Positions 10,825 through 22,328 of a stretch of 64,000 nucleotides of DNA are shown piece after piece (the first letter of the stretch is position 1; each line of letters begins with the position of its first letter). A program made the position numbers and the translations under genes. Under the pieces are notes generated by a model. That model made no database searches, was not told the origin of the DNA, and worked only from the letters and a program-made list of their open reading frames with translations. The DNA comes from Hymenochaete sp. R1 (taxonomy: Eukaryota; Basidiomycota; Agaricomycetes; Hymenochaetales; Hymenochaetaceae), in NCBI GenBank assembly GCA_019400425.1, contig JAFREE010000065.1, positions 62,001 to 126,000 of the forward strand, read 5' to 3'.

Positions 10825-13800
10825 TCATATAGAAGCAAAATCAAGCATACCCACTGTATTTCCAAAACCGGCAAGACAAATGGAGTTCTTGAAGAAAAGG
10901 GGAGCTAAACGAGTAAAGGGTAGCCTCGGAATTTGTCTGCGAGACAAGTCATCTGCAAGGGTATCACCGAGCGGTTTGAAGGAGGACATTGACGTCAAGG
11001 AAAGCGATGACGAGCTGGGCACAAAATTTGACTTGGATACATTCAATACCCATACCTCCCAACGATCTAGCACGGGCGTTGTCAAACTTGATTGGCTGAC
11101 TATTGCCGCTTTATTACAAGACTTTTGTGGTGCTGGGGCTACTCTCTGACGCTCCCTGGATTTACGTCGTAGACCTACGACTTTTCCGTTCAAGACACCC
11201 CATCCGCCTCTCTCACAAGTCGTTTCCTGGACTCGGAAAAGCCTGAAACTCTGTTGCGCGAAAGGTGACACTGTTTCCGATGATGAAGATGCCTTGAGGC
11301 CATCTGGAATAGTGAGAAGTGCTTGTGCTGCTTGAATAGCACCGTCTCCTAAGGTAGAGCCTTCGGCATTTAATAGGGCCTGTCTATCAGGATAATCATT
11401 TCCTCGTCGCAGTGATTCTCTGTCGGATATCCTTCTTGAGTGTCTACCATGTGCGGACACAGGGAAGGATGAGGTATCTGGAGCGGTGTCACTCGATAAC
11501 GATGCGTGTCGACTACGCGGTCGGACGATCGAGTCCTGTTTCGACGTCGAAACAAAACTTCCATTTCGAGAACGCCGTCCGCCCATGTTCTCCTTCAGCA
11601 ACGGAGTCAAACTATATTTCGCAGGGCAAGTACACCTGTGGGCCAGTATCCCTTTTTCGGTCGCAACAACGTGTCCGATAGAGTATATGAGGTAGAATTC
11701 GCAAATTGGCACCTCACCGCATTGATGACATGCCGATGGCGCGTAAGACACGATCTGGAGGGCGTTCGTGGGACCGTAGGAGTCGTCTAGGGTCGCTATA
11801 AGCGTTTCTGTTGTCCCGTCCCAAACAGTAATTATCCCAGATACCGATGCAGCTGCCACAAGGACACGGCGTTCGTCTGCAATTTTGGCCTCGCACATTG
11901 CTACATTAATCACCGGGTCATCTCCGGAGCCTGCAGATAATATGGTTGAAATTCCATGTTGCTGCGTGTTACGACAGTTGACAACCTCGAGAGACCCGTC
12001 ATCGAAACAGAAGCACAGGGAGAGGTGTTCGAATCCGCGGACGCGCAGGATGATAGAGGTACGAACATTTCCAGCACTATGGGGTTTCTCTTCTACGCTT
12101 CGTCCATCGGCGCAGCGAATAAGTCTACCCTTGTCGAACGCTGCTAGAAGGCAATGATTTTCTTCTGGCCTAAACATTTCCAGACTGTTTGTGTGGGGAT
12201 GACTGCTGTCGCAAAATTCTAGTTGTTTAACCACCATAACGCATTTTTCTGGATGGTATTGTGTGACAAAGTGCGCAGAACATCCCGTTACAGCCCAAAC
12301 ACCAATAACACCCACTCCCGTGCCAATGGCCAAAAGGGAGCCTTTGCCATTCAGAGCTACGCAACTCGGAAGAGTATTGAGCGAGGAGCCCGATGCTCCG
12401 CGTAAACTGATTTCTGACGTATCCACCTTAATTTGGGCTTGCGTTGCCAATCTCCAAACAACGACTTCACCTTCGCTACTAACGGAAGTGATAACGGAGC
12501 CATCCGTATTCGAACCCAACAACGCTACGTCAGTCGCAAAAGCCCGAGGGTATATTTTCAAAGGTGGGCGCTTTTCCAATGTTACAAATGTCGTTTCCGT
12601 GTCGCTATTGGAGGCATGGTGATGGGTCTCGAGACGCTCTGTACCTTTGAGGAGATAGAGCAAGAGCGTGTAGAGCGATCCAAGAGTAACGCCAATGGGG
12701 ACAATCATGACTTTGAAGATCCACCAAAGAGACCGGAGACCTCGACGACGGAAGCGAGTCACATCTCTTTTGTGCTGCACATCTCCTTGATCAAGATCGA
12801 GCGCGAGAATTGTGGGAGCCTCAGCGCGTATGTGCACCAACGTTCGGTCCCACGAATTCAAAAGCCTCCATATTTCGCGAGCCTTTACGTCGTCGCGCAG
12901 CATCGTCTGCTCTGTTTTATTCCTATTCTTAGGGAAGGTGCGATTCGTTACAGTTGTGTCGTATCCATTTGAAGGGAGAGTAGAGTAATAGAGGGCCCCG
13001 GTTATGACTAAAAGCTGAATGAAATGTAAAGATGAAAATGAGAAATGTATATAAAGCATTGAGATGCTTACTAGTAGAAGACTGAAGTTGCGGGTCAGGC
13101 GACCCTTTGTTGCTTTGTTCGCCGACGTCATCATCCTCCTTACCGGGGACATCCTCGATTTGGATGCTTGCTCTGACACAGTTATTGGTTGTTTGGGGAC
13201 AGAACCAATCGCTTCTTGGCGGATAAGATCATCCAACTATTGTACCATCAACACAAGGTTCTTCGGGTCTTTAACATTACTCACCTCCAATCTTTGTAAA
13301 TCAATGGAAAGAACAGCGACGAAGAAGGTATGTATGAGGAACCAATGTGCAACTAGTACAACTATAGCGAATGCACAGAATTGACGTATAGCGCCCTGTG
13401 AGAAAAACGCCATGATACCAAGGATGGAATTGTACGAGACAACTTTTAGTGTATTTGACGTCCCTGCTCGGCTTAGACCTATACCAATGCGCTCTTTGAC
13501 AGGTAGCGTAATGGATGTTTTACTGACATCATCGATCTAAGATATTTACAGACTGTTAGAGTAGTGGGTAGGTGCAGCTTAGGCGGGTAACGCGCACCAG
13601 GCGAAACATGTTTTCGGCGCCAACAAAGACGATCACAATAGGAAATATGCCCCTTGGATTGCAAATAAAAACAAAAGTGAGCCATAGCTTTGAAAGTTGA
13701 CCTAAATTTACATACCATGGGACAAGTGTTATGCGGAGCCCATATAGTGCGCATACGCTCACACTTGTGATCGTACTTACTATAATCTCAATAATTCCCG

Positions 13801-14930
13801 TAAAGCACAAGCCGATTCGAGAGTGAACTGAGTTCATGTTGCGCATAGATCCAGAGAAAAAAACCTGAGTAACTCTGGAATTGAGTCACCAAAACATCGT
13901 TTATAATGCAAGACTCACGAAGAAAATGATGTACGATATGTAGAGTGTCACAGTTACCAAAGAGATTCGATATTCGTGCTTGATTTCTGCATTAAACTAA
14001 AATTATGTAGTAAGAATAACTCTAAGATATGCTTTAAAACAACTTACCTCAAGAGCCATGAAACTTGGTTCTTGTTCTTTGACCGTTAAAGATCCGAAAT
14101 CTGATGACACTGTCTCGAGTATATTCATCCAGTCATTGTGTCCAGAAGTCCCTTCGCAATCGTCCTCGTGGAAGAAATAGGTAAGAGCCAGGTACGAGGC
14201 GAAGTCCAGTTTAGAGCCCGGGGCATCTGAGATCTCCCTCCCGGCGAATACCAAAGAAGAACGAACGGGCAAAGTGTCTAATGAGACGTTTACACCTTCA
14301 TTGATGGTCTGCATGAGGTCCGGGTCATTATCCAATATCTGTGAATCATGAGCCCAGAATGCCAGAGGGCTTAGCCGCGCGCAAGATTCGTAGAGTGTTC
14401 GCAGACATCTGGTATCACCCTTCGAAATGGCATCCAGCAATGCTGCCTCAAATAGCAAAGCCGCTTTCAAAGTTTCGTGATTGATGGCACCGGCGTCATC
14501 ATCGAACTTGTTTGTCGTTATGAGTACACGTTCCACTCGAATGGTTTTCTCTAAACCACATCGAGCTCGAGTAACCGGGTCCCTAAGGATGCGCAAGGCC
14601 TGGTGTCCTTCCCAGACATTTTCCAGGTCATTTTCCAGAAAGACGAGCGTATGCGGATGAAGGCTGAATAAGTGGTTGAATGAAGCTGGCGGGGCGTGAG
14701 GAATTAAAAGCCTGATAGAGTCCGAGTAAATTCCAATCGCAGGGTAGAAGAGTGACGTTATAACAAGGCCGGAAATCAAAATGAGTCGAATCTGGTGGGT
14801 TGCGCAGTGTCTAAATCAGTTGAATTTAAAGTCATCGGTTTAGGCTCCTTTCGTGAACGAGACAGATTTGATCTACGTACATCCCGAATTTGTGGAAGAA
14901 ATTAGAGCTCCAGGTCAAAATCTTGGACAT
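10825..14930 (-). CDS. SCP1: SREBP cleavage-activating protein (SCAP), sterol-sensing domain plus WD40 repeats
   Basis: ER/Golgi sterol sensor that escorts the transcription factor SREBP; in fungi it also mediates the hypoxia response. Exons on the minus strand: 14930-14881, 14810-14048, 13996-13919, 13864-13716, 13652-13598, 13536-13285, 13236-13072, 13014-10825; 1233 aa, close to the size of animal SCAP. Order: a first membrane segment with the ISGLVITSLFYPA start typical of SCAP, a long lumenal loop, the sterol-sensing domain (for example SRIGLCFTGIIEIIVST, then PIVIVFVGAENMF, then TLPVKERIGIGLSRAG), a further membrane segment, then WD40-type repeats to the C terminus. The 57-nt segment 13015-13071 is a multiple of three without stop but has splice-site sequences and interrupts the sequence, so I treat it as an intron. 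A region of basic Ser/Arg-rich sequence is inserted among the WD repeats. No SREBP gene lies in the window. Confidence 0.9.
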
Positions 14931-15263
14931 TGTCAAGTCCACAACCCTCCCAAAAGCAGTACGGGATTATAGGGTAAGACACCTAAGTTTCTCAAAACAT
15001 CACCGTCACGTCAGGACCTGGGGCACATAGATCATGTAAGGTTCATTTATAAGCTTGAAACATGGGAATTACACACCCTGGAAAACGCTGGTGATCGTTG
15101 GAAGAAGTAAAAGAGTGTTCATAGGTTTATAAACGCTGCAGGTGTTGAGCACGCGTCCGTGACTGACGGCATCTCGCGCGCTGAAACTAGAGCTCGTCCG
15201 TTCCAAGCCGCTTTCTTCCACACGACGCCCTGCTTTAGCTACTGTTCTCACAGTCACTGCAAG

Positions 15264-16471
15264 ATGCAACGCATCTGCTTTCTCCATGTCTCGAAACCCC
15301 CGATTAAAAGAGCGGTACGGGTTCCCATACGTCGAAGATGTATGTCGTTTTATATGTTATGTGAATCATGGTAGCTTACTTGTGCCGGTCGTCCGTAGGT
15401 CTGCACGTTACTTCGCCCCAAAATGCAATTTCAAAGTTCGCTATGCCGGCAATGTCTCCGACCATGACTGAGGGAGGTATAGCTCAGTGGAAGAAAAGTG
15501 AGGGAGAGAGTTTTCATGCTGGTGACGTCCTTTTGGAAGTGGTACGTGGTTAGGAACTTCTTCTCAGCTTTGCTTAAACTCATCTATTTCGGTCAGGAAA
15601 CGGACAAAGCCACTATTGATGTAGAGGCTCAAGATGACGGAATTGTAGGGAAGATAATTGTAAGCTCGTCCTTTTGTCTGGCCAAGATGTGACTGTAATT
15701 CTCACCAGGCAGCGTTTAGTCCCCAGATGGAACGAAAAACATACCCGTTGGAAAGACAATCGCTCTGTTAGTAGAAGAAGGCGACGATATTTCAAGCCTA
15801 GAAATACCAAAGGATGAGGAAGCAAAGCCTACAAAAACTGAGGAACCGACAGCTTCCCAAACCCCAAAGCCTACCAAATCAACGTCCTCATCGCAGCCAG
15901 TTGAGCGCGTAACTCACGTAACATCCTCTCACCCACTCTTTCCTTCTGTCCAGCGTTTGCTAGCTGAGAACGGGATTGAGAATGCGGATAAGATCAAAGG
16001 GACTGGCGTACGTGGAATGTTAACGAAGGGCGACGTGCTCACACACCTGGGCAAAGTTTCGTCCCCCCTGGGTTCTTACTGCCCTCCGAAGTCCCCCATT
16101 CCGGATTCTGTTAAGAAAGCGGAAGCACCTAAGGTAAATTTGAATTCTCTTATATCTTATGCTATATTGGCTGGAGCAATGCCCTAGATGTTGGAAGGAT
16201 CGGCAGTCCGACAACTTATCGTCGCAAACCTTTTGCAAGCGTCTGCTCGTTCTCGGACCATGCCCCGTAAGTTGCTGTTTTTTGATCGCCTTTTTGTCTC
16301 GAGTGCACTAATGATCTTGCGACTATGTTAGTACCGACAGTACCTTTGAATTTTGACTCGATCATTGCCGACTATCTCTCATCATCTCCAGAGCCTCAGT
16401 GGAAACCTCCAGTCGAAGTACGACCAGAACAATCAAGGACTTCGGCTGACTTCCTTGAAGGGTTAATTTAA
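15264..16471 (+). CDS. PDX1: Pyruvate dehydrogenase complex protein X (E3-binding protein)
   Basis: Structural subunit that tethers dihydrolipoamide dehydrogenase to the pyruvate dehydrogenase core in the mitochondrial matrix. Exons: 15264-15339, 15399-15541, 15597-15659, 15720-16133, 16188-16266, 16332-16471 (304 aa). A basic N terminus (about 30 residues, Arg/Lys-rich, no acidic residue) is a mitochondrial presequence. The lipoyl domain starts at ISKFAMPAMSPTMTEGG with the lipoyl Lys in ETDKAT (residue 77). A Pro/Lys/Ser linker follows, then the peripheral-subunit binding domain (LLAENGIENADKIKGTGVRG). The C-terminal part is short and lacks the HxxxDG acyltransferase active site, which separates it from E2. 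The exon 1 donor at 15340 was chosen because only it restores frame. Divergent from SCAP across 333 bp. Confidence 0.9.
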
Positions 16472-16546
16472 GTAAAACAGAGCCCCGGTGTTCATGTTTT
16501 CATAGATTAGTACTGTAGGGGAATGATAATACATAAGCCTTCGCGG

Positions 16547-17520
16547 TCATTCTACAATGGCTCCTTCCATTTCATCCACATCCATTTCTGAGTAGACAAA
16601 TTGTTCTACACCAGCATTGCTAGGTTTCTTCGCAGTATCCTGATCAGCGCTTTTAGAGTGCCTGCGGGACGATTTTGCCTCTATTTTCTCCTCGTCCCCT
16701 CCGTCAACTTTAATCACGATGCTCATTGTTGCCTTATCTCGCGTCCGTAAATGTATATCCTCGTCTTCGTTGTCAGGTATCATCTCGTCTTTGACTTCTA
16801 CCGTTCCAGTCTTGATCTCCGTCTGGATTGCATCAGAAGACTGAGGAAGGATGCGCGGAAGAGAAAAGGCCAAGCGAGCTAGGTGTGGAATTGCGGCACC
16901 CATAGCGCATAAATAAAGCGTCTTGTATCTAGGATAGTTGCAATTTTCCTTCAGCTTATCGATACACCGAAGCATTAACAAGATACGTACCCATCTTTTA
17001 ATATTAGTTCTTTACACCGACGAAGATACATGCCCAGCGGCGTCCTGCGTGTCACACAGATCTGGTTCTTGCCCTCACGGTGACTCGAACGAGGACCCGT
17101 CGCAGACACCGATGTAGGTACGGTAGGAAAAGGCCGCGGAGGATCAAGCTTTCGGATGTTGAGCTTTGGTATCGTTGACTCCCTTTCTGCAGGAAATGTG
17201 CCCTTCCGCGGTTTGTTCTTCCTTTTTCTCTTCCTTTTGCCTGACGTTTGTCGTACGAGATTTTGCGCAAGATCCGACGGCCCGGAAAGAGATGTTCTGT
17301 CTACTTCCATCGCGGAACCATCAGCGTTTCTGTCACCATCCGGCTTTGCCTGACCGATGCTGGCGGTCTCAGATGTCACTTTGTCCGTCGTTACTCTTTT
17401 CTTGACTTTTCGTCCAGAGTCATCTCGCGTTTTCTTCGATTGAATATCGAGTCCCGATTTTCTGGTAGGTGATATAGACCGTTCGTCCAAGCGTCTTTTC
17501 TTTCCAGCAGCTTTAGACAT
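16547..17520 (-). CDS. POP7: RNase P/RNase MRP subunit Pop7 (Rpp20), Alba-like
   Basis: Small RNA-binding subunit of RNase P and RNase MRP, which process tRNA and rRNA precursors in the nucleus. Exons on the minus strand: 17520-16991 and 16928-16547 (303 aa). The Alba-like domain is clear: RRTPLGMYLRRCKELILKDG continuing across the intron into YKTLYLCAMGAAIPHLARL, then IQTEIKTGTVEVKDE. The first 150 residues are an unusually long Lys/Arg-rich tail with nuclear-signal character (starts MSKAAGKKRR), and the C terminus is acidic/basic low complexity. The open frame continues upstream to 17745, but that part is hydrophobic and unlike the family, so the start at 17520 is preferred. Typical Pop7 proteins are shorter. 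Confidence 0.82.
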
Positions 17521-18920
17521 GGCTTGTGCGAACAGAAGGCAGCATGAACTTGGAAGCGGTCTGTGAGTCAATAGTCTTACCAAATATGTCGGAAATTCAA
17601 GTTGAAGATCGACGCAGGGTATATTTGGCTTGTTTGTGCTTGTGTACGCGTTTATGGCTGTGCATGTGGCGAGATCTACCACAGCCAAAGGGAGGATGGG
17701 CAGTACCAGTGATAAGGAAAGGACTCGCCATGTCCAGCTCTCCATGCGAGCCGGCTACTCATTTCATTTGCGGCCGCAATGTATCTGATTTAAGTTCAAA
17801 TTGCTTGTGATTTCGAGAAACGGCGCCAGCTATCTTTGAGAACCACTCCAGCGCAGACACGGAAATGTTGTACAGATGGTTATGTAAATGGCCTGCATAA
17901 AGGCATGCAAAATGAAACGGAAGACCATGCTCCACCATTATGACCCAGACCTTCAACGCGTCGGCCTTGCTCAAAAAGGAAGACGCCCGTCCGACATATG
18001 GACGAAGTTATGTGGAGAAATTATAAGTGCAGTCGTGAACGGCAGGCTGTGCAGTATAGTATGCGAGAATAGAATTAGGAAAGTTAAAACATTAGCTGGC
18101 TGATAAGGCTCTTGAGCGCCCCAAATTTATTTGTATAAGCTGTCATAGTACCCGAGAATTCGGCAAATATTGATGTCAAGGAAGTAAGAACTGGATCGTT
18201 TGGTATTTTACGTTGACGAGGGACAGTGTACTAGTGGTCTCTGGTAGTTGTCAAGTGAAGAGAGAGTCGCTGGATGAAGGTGTGAGAAACCAAGCCCTGG
18301 CCCACAACGACATCATTGATGCCGCGCTGACACGTCACCGACCAAACCTACTGTTTTCCAAGAGCCAGACGAAAAAAAAAAAGAATCTTTCCATACACGA
18401 GCATCAAGAAAGGGTTTAAAGTCCGGCGCATATCGGATGAACGTCGAAGGACAGGTATTACTTGACTGGACCGGACGGGTCTGCTCGACAACGAGGGTGA
18501 AATGACCTGGGTAAGGGGTATCGACTCGACAGGCGGAAATCGTTTGCAGAGAACAGACTGCGCAGTATACGAGGAGCATAGGACATAAGTACGAGCCACA
18601 TTTCAGGGCGGTAGCCAAGATCGTAAGGTGGCGCTGAGTACCATAGCTGTAATACTCCGAAGAACTGCACCATCGAAGTCAATTTATTGAAAACCCCTTC
18701 CTATCCTTGTACCATGTTCAGCAAGAACACAAGCAGCATCCGGTATCGCTTAAAAAGAAGGATATAGGCACTCTTCTCATTTAAATACAATGTACATGAC
18801 GTAGACGAACGCACGAGCCTTCGAAGATGAGTTATATAGACTGTTCGAGAAACTTGAAATCGCGCCCTGGAGACACACAAGTCCACGAGCACATTAGATA
18901 CGAGATAGTTCGAACTGTCA
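17521..18920. other. Gene-poor stretch between POP7 and histone H1
   Basis: About 1.4 kb with only short, mutually overlapping open frames (longest about 100 codons, minus strand 18313-18618). None resembles a family I know and none can be joined into a convincing spliced gene. It contains the POP7 promoter and the H1 3' region. Confidence 0.45.
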
Positions 18921-19983
18921 TTACTTTGCACTCTTCGTGGACTGTCGAATATTTAGTCGCTGGTTGTTTCGGGTATGAGATTACTTACTGCTCTGGCTGT
19001 CGAGGACTTTGTCGTAGACTTGGACTTTGGTGCAGCTTTGGCTTTCGTGGCGGCAACCTGCAACACATGAGGACCATTTTCACCGTCAAAAGAAATAAGT
19101 ATTTTACCCTCTTAGCCTGAGCTTTCTTGGCTGCAGTCTTCTTGGCTGGGGAAGCTTTCGTCGCTGGCACTTTCTTTGCTGTCGCCTTCGCGGCCGCGGG
19201 CTTTGCCGAAGTTACTTTGGCTGGCTTTGACTTCGTGCCCGAAGTTGTGGTTGCTTTCGGTGCGGCTGCAGGCTTCATAGGCTTAGCAGCTGGTTTAACA
19301 GCTGGTTTATTCTGTACAAAGATGAGCTCATATGTACGGCACCCGTTGTTGTTGTATAATTAGAATAGAGACAAACCTCCTTTGCAGCTGAAATTTCTCC
19401 AGCTGGCAACTTGACCCTGCCAGACAATCCTGTCAGGGAAAATTAGTATATAGTCAAGTGAATTGAGTAAGATAATTGTTTGACCTTTCTTGAAGACCAG
19501 GGTACCTTTCTCATTGCCCAAGGCAAGTGCTCGATTGAGTTGGGAAGTCTGAGAAGGACCGAATTGGATCTTATATTTCTTCTCGATGTACCTTTGATAA
19601 GACACGATAAATTATCGGAATTCTGAGTAAGATAGGAAAGCGTAGAGCATACTTCTTGATCTGAGGTCTGGAAACGCCAACTCGAGCGTCTTCTGGATGA
19701 TCAACTATGCACATCTAAAAAATTGCGGTGATAAGTGAGGTTAGGGCATGTGATCGACGGTTGAAATGCGACAGACAAAACAAGAGTCAAAGGCAAGCCT
19801 TTTCTCAAATTATAGAGAACAAAAAAATGTTTCAGAAGGTCTCTGGAGCAAACCGGATGCGTCAGAGAAGAAAGCACGCTTTACCTTGATCATTTCATAA
19901 TAGGTGGGATGAGAGGCAGCTGGCCTGGCAGCACCCTTCTTGGCAGTAGCAGATTTAGCGGTCGATTTCTTGGTGGAAGACAT
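18921..19983 (-). CDS. HHO1: Linker histone H1
   Basis: Binds linker DNA and compacts chromatin. Exons on the minus strand: 19983-19885, 19714-19653, 19591-19485, 19429-19377, 19311-19108, 19057-18989, 18941-18921 (204 aa). A short basic N terminus (starts MSSTKKSTAKSATAKKG) leads to a winged-helix H15 domain: HPTYYEMIK, then DARVGVSRPQIKKYIEKKY, then SQLNRALALGNEKGTLVFKKG, ending GLSGRVKL. The tail is the classical Lys/Ala/Pro-rich sequence, finishing STKSAK. The first intron is 170 nt, long for this window, and the donor at 19484 is GTCAAA, weak but required by frame. Multiple introns are usual for fungal H1. High confidence. Confidence 0.93.
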
Positions 19984-20570
19984 TGTGAAGTATTGTGTAT
20001 AAGTATAAACTGAGAGTACCAGTAGACAGCAGACAGTATCGAAGAAGGGATCGACCGAAGAAAAAAAGATACGGGAAGTCCTGGGATGGTGGTGGTAGAA
20101 GTTCAAGAGGGAAGTGGACGTTGAAAGCGCGTCCTGCGAGGCTCATGATCATCCCATGTTGCCTTGGGGTCACGTGAGATTGTACACACACGCAACCAAA
20201 TAAGCAACTAGGTCCCACAATTTCCGGTCTATATATTTTGGAATGACATCACGCGAAGTACAATTTTGTTTTCTGAACTTTGCGCGCGGGCGTTTCAGCC
20301 TGGACACACACAGACACACGTTGCACGTTGGAGCTGGACCTGGGGTAGGTAGGATGGGCATACATAAGCATTACCGAAGGGCCTGAAGCTTCTACTTTTT
20401 CGTCGCAAAGGCCTTATTTGAAAATGAATATTAATGCCTTAGATAACTGGCACCAGGTTGATATGCCACTGCCCTCTCAAGCGTTTTTTCCCTTTCACTT
20501 CTACCGTCTTCGAGTCTCATAGCAGCGCTACCTCTCCCTTGTCATTCTTTGGACCGTCTTCAATTTTGTT
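19984..20570. other. Divergent intergenic region, H1 and next gene
   Basis: 587 bp between two divergent start codons. It should contain both promoters. No gene, repeat or clear regulatory motif identified. Confidence 0.5.
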
Positions 20571-21835
20571 ATGCTCTCGCCTCCTCTTCGACACCCCTCT
20601 CCTGGTTTCTGCTCCCATTCTTCGTCTCTTCGCGCACTCTCTCCTACTCCAGTCCACTCTTTTGCAGATGACAGTTCTTCGCGCCCATCTCTTAAGCGGC
20701 AGGCCACCGCACCGAGCTATGCCAGTGCAAACTCGTGCACCAAGACGCCGTGCGACATTGAGGCAGAGACTACAAATGCGTGGTCTAACGATGTGCACAA
20801 CGCGTTCATAGAAGGTAGGGCCAATAGTCCTTACAATCAAAGATTATCTTCTGACTTTACTGTCGAACAAGCCCTCCAGAACCATCCAGCGATATCTACT
20901 CGGAAGGTCAGTCGACCTTCTGAGGCACTCGCAGAAGATTCCGCGGATTACTGTGCTATCATTCAAGACTATATCCTCAAGAAGACGGGTCGTCCCCGTC
21001 CATATGATGAGATTCAAGAGCACCTCCACGGTGCTCTCGCTGAGTTGAAAGGTTTGTGGAGCTTCTTTCTTCTTTCCTTCTCTCTAATCTTTGTGTATTT
21101 TACTGAGGCGTCATCATTGTAGTGTTGCCTCCGTTGGATGTGACTTTTGGTTCTATCAACCTTGGCCTTGTCGCAGACGTTCCTCAGTTGACCCAAGACC
21201 CAAAGTCATACAGTCCCCTGCAGGGCTGGGAACTGCCTATTCCTGAAGATTCGACTCTTGATTCTTTTCCAAATATGCAGGTAGGAGTTGACCGGGATAC
21301 TCCATCAATGTCAAAACGTCGTCAAGCATGTAACAGGCCCACTCTCAAATTGACTGTTAACATACCATCCACAACGTTTTCTTCTGCCCGCCTAGGACCG
21401 CCGACTTCTAACACGACTCCTATAACACCCTCGTTCCTTCCCTCCAGCTCTGCAGCGAACCGGATGAGCCCATCAACGCCGATAGAAAAACGAATGAATG
21501 CGCCACTCGGTCCTCCAGAAATACCGCGCATGATTGATATGCGCCGTAACATGGCTGGGCGATGGATTCCAACGCCTACTGAGGGTATAATTCCAGCCGT
21601 TCCAAACTCTGAAAGCTCATCTCCAATTACATCGGCATGCTCCAACGGCTCTGGCACAGGCAAATTCTGCCGATCTAGTTCTATCTTTGGCTCAGCCGGC
21701 TGCTCGGAGCGCCCGAAGCTGGGTAATAGAGCGTTATCATGGCTTTCAATTCCCGTACGAGGCGAGGGACAACACAACGACCTCGACGCTCTTGCCAGTC
21801 CCTTCGCGACCAGTATCTTCCCGGCTTCAGATTAA
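20571..21835 (+). CDS. Hypothetical protein, Ser/Pro-rich
   Basis: Two exons, 20571-21051 and 21123-21835 (397 aa), joined by a 71-nt GT-AG intron with the junction K|VLPP. I do not recognise the family. Only residues about 115-160 look folded, with a helix-rich segment reading YCAIIQDYILKKTGRPRPY followed by EIQEHLHGALAEL; the rest is Ser/Thr/Pro-rich and probably disordered, with one basic patch (MSKRRQACNRP). Nothing suggests an enzyme, membrane segment or signal peptide. Low complexity with scattered SP/TP sites would suit a regulatory or scaffold protein, but this is a guess. Confidence 0.6.
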
Positions 21836-22328
21836 CGAAAATCAAGGATAAACAACCCTTTCAAAGAGGTAAAAAAAAACACCTACAAATGCGGACGTGC
21901 CAGAGTACCTTATGATTCTTCTCCCTTGCGAAATACTTTCATCCATGATCTTCCGATCGATCCCTTTTTCGATTAAATTCTTAAAATGATTCCATTACAA
22001 CATTAGTACTATATTCCGTGACATAATCTTCGATTTTCTTCATGCTATTTTAGCTCAATGACGGTCTCTTTATTTCGTATTATATCGAATGGCTGGTTGA
22101 GCAGTATGTACGTACGTAGTTAGTGGACGCGACTTAGCCTGCCCTGAATCGATTTAAACAACAATCAACAAGTATATGGAAAAGCGATTCTCCAACTAGT
22201 ACTGGTACGTGTTGGCTTTATTGATTCGACTTCATTTATTTCCAGCCAGCTTCGGCGCCTCATGGATTTCTAAATAATCACTGGCAAGTCCTCAGCTCCA
22301 TTCTTTCAATTCTTTCCGGGGTTTCGCT
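21836..22328. other. Intergenic region
   Basis: 493 bp, AT-rich compared with the genes on either side; a poly-A run near 21870 may mark the end of the upstream transcript. No gene seen. Confidence 0.5.

Noticed and set aside
10825..13236. 803-codon open frame on the minus strand as a complete WD40 gene
   Set aside because: It begins in the middle of SCAP's sterol-sensing region; exons upstream to 14930 join it in frame, so it is the 3' part of SCAP.
16547..17745. Longer Pop7 start at 17745 with signal-peptide-like N terminus
   Set aside because: The extra residues are hydrophobic and unlike Pop7; ATG 17520 is followed by a nuclear-type basic sequence.
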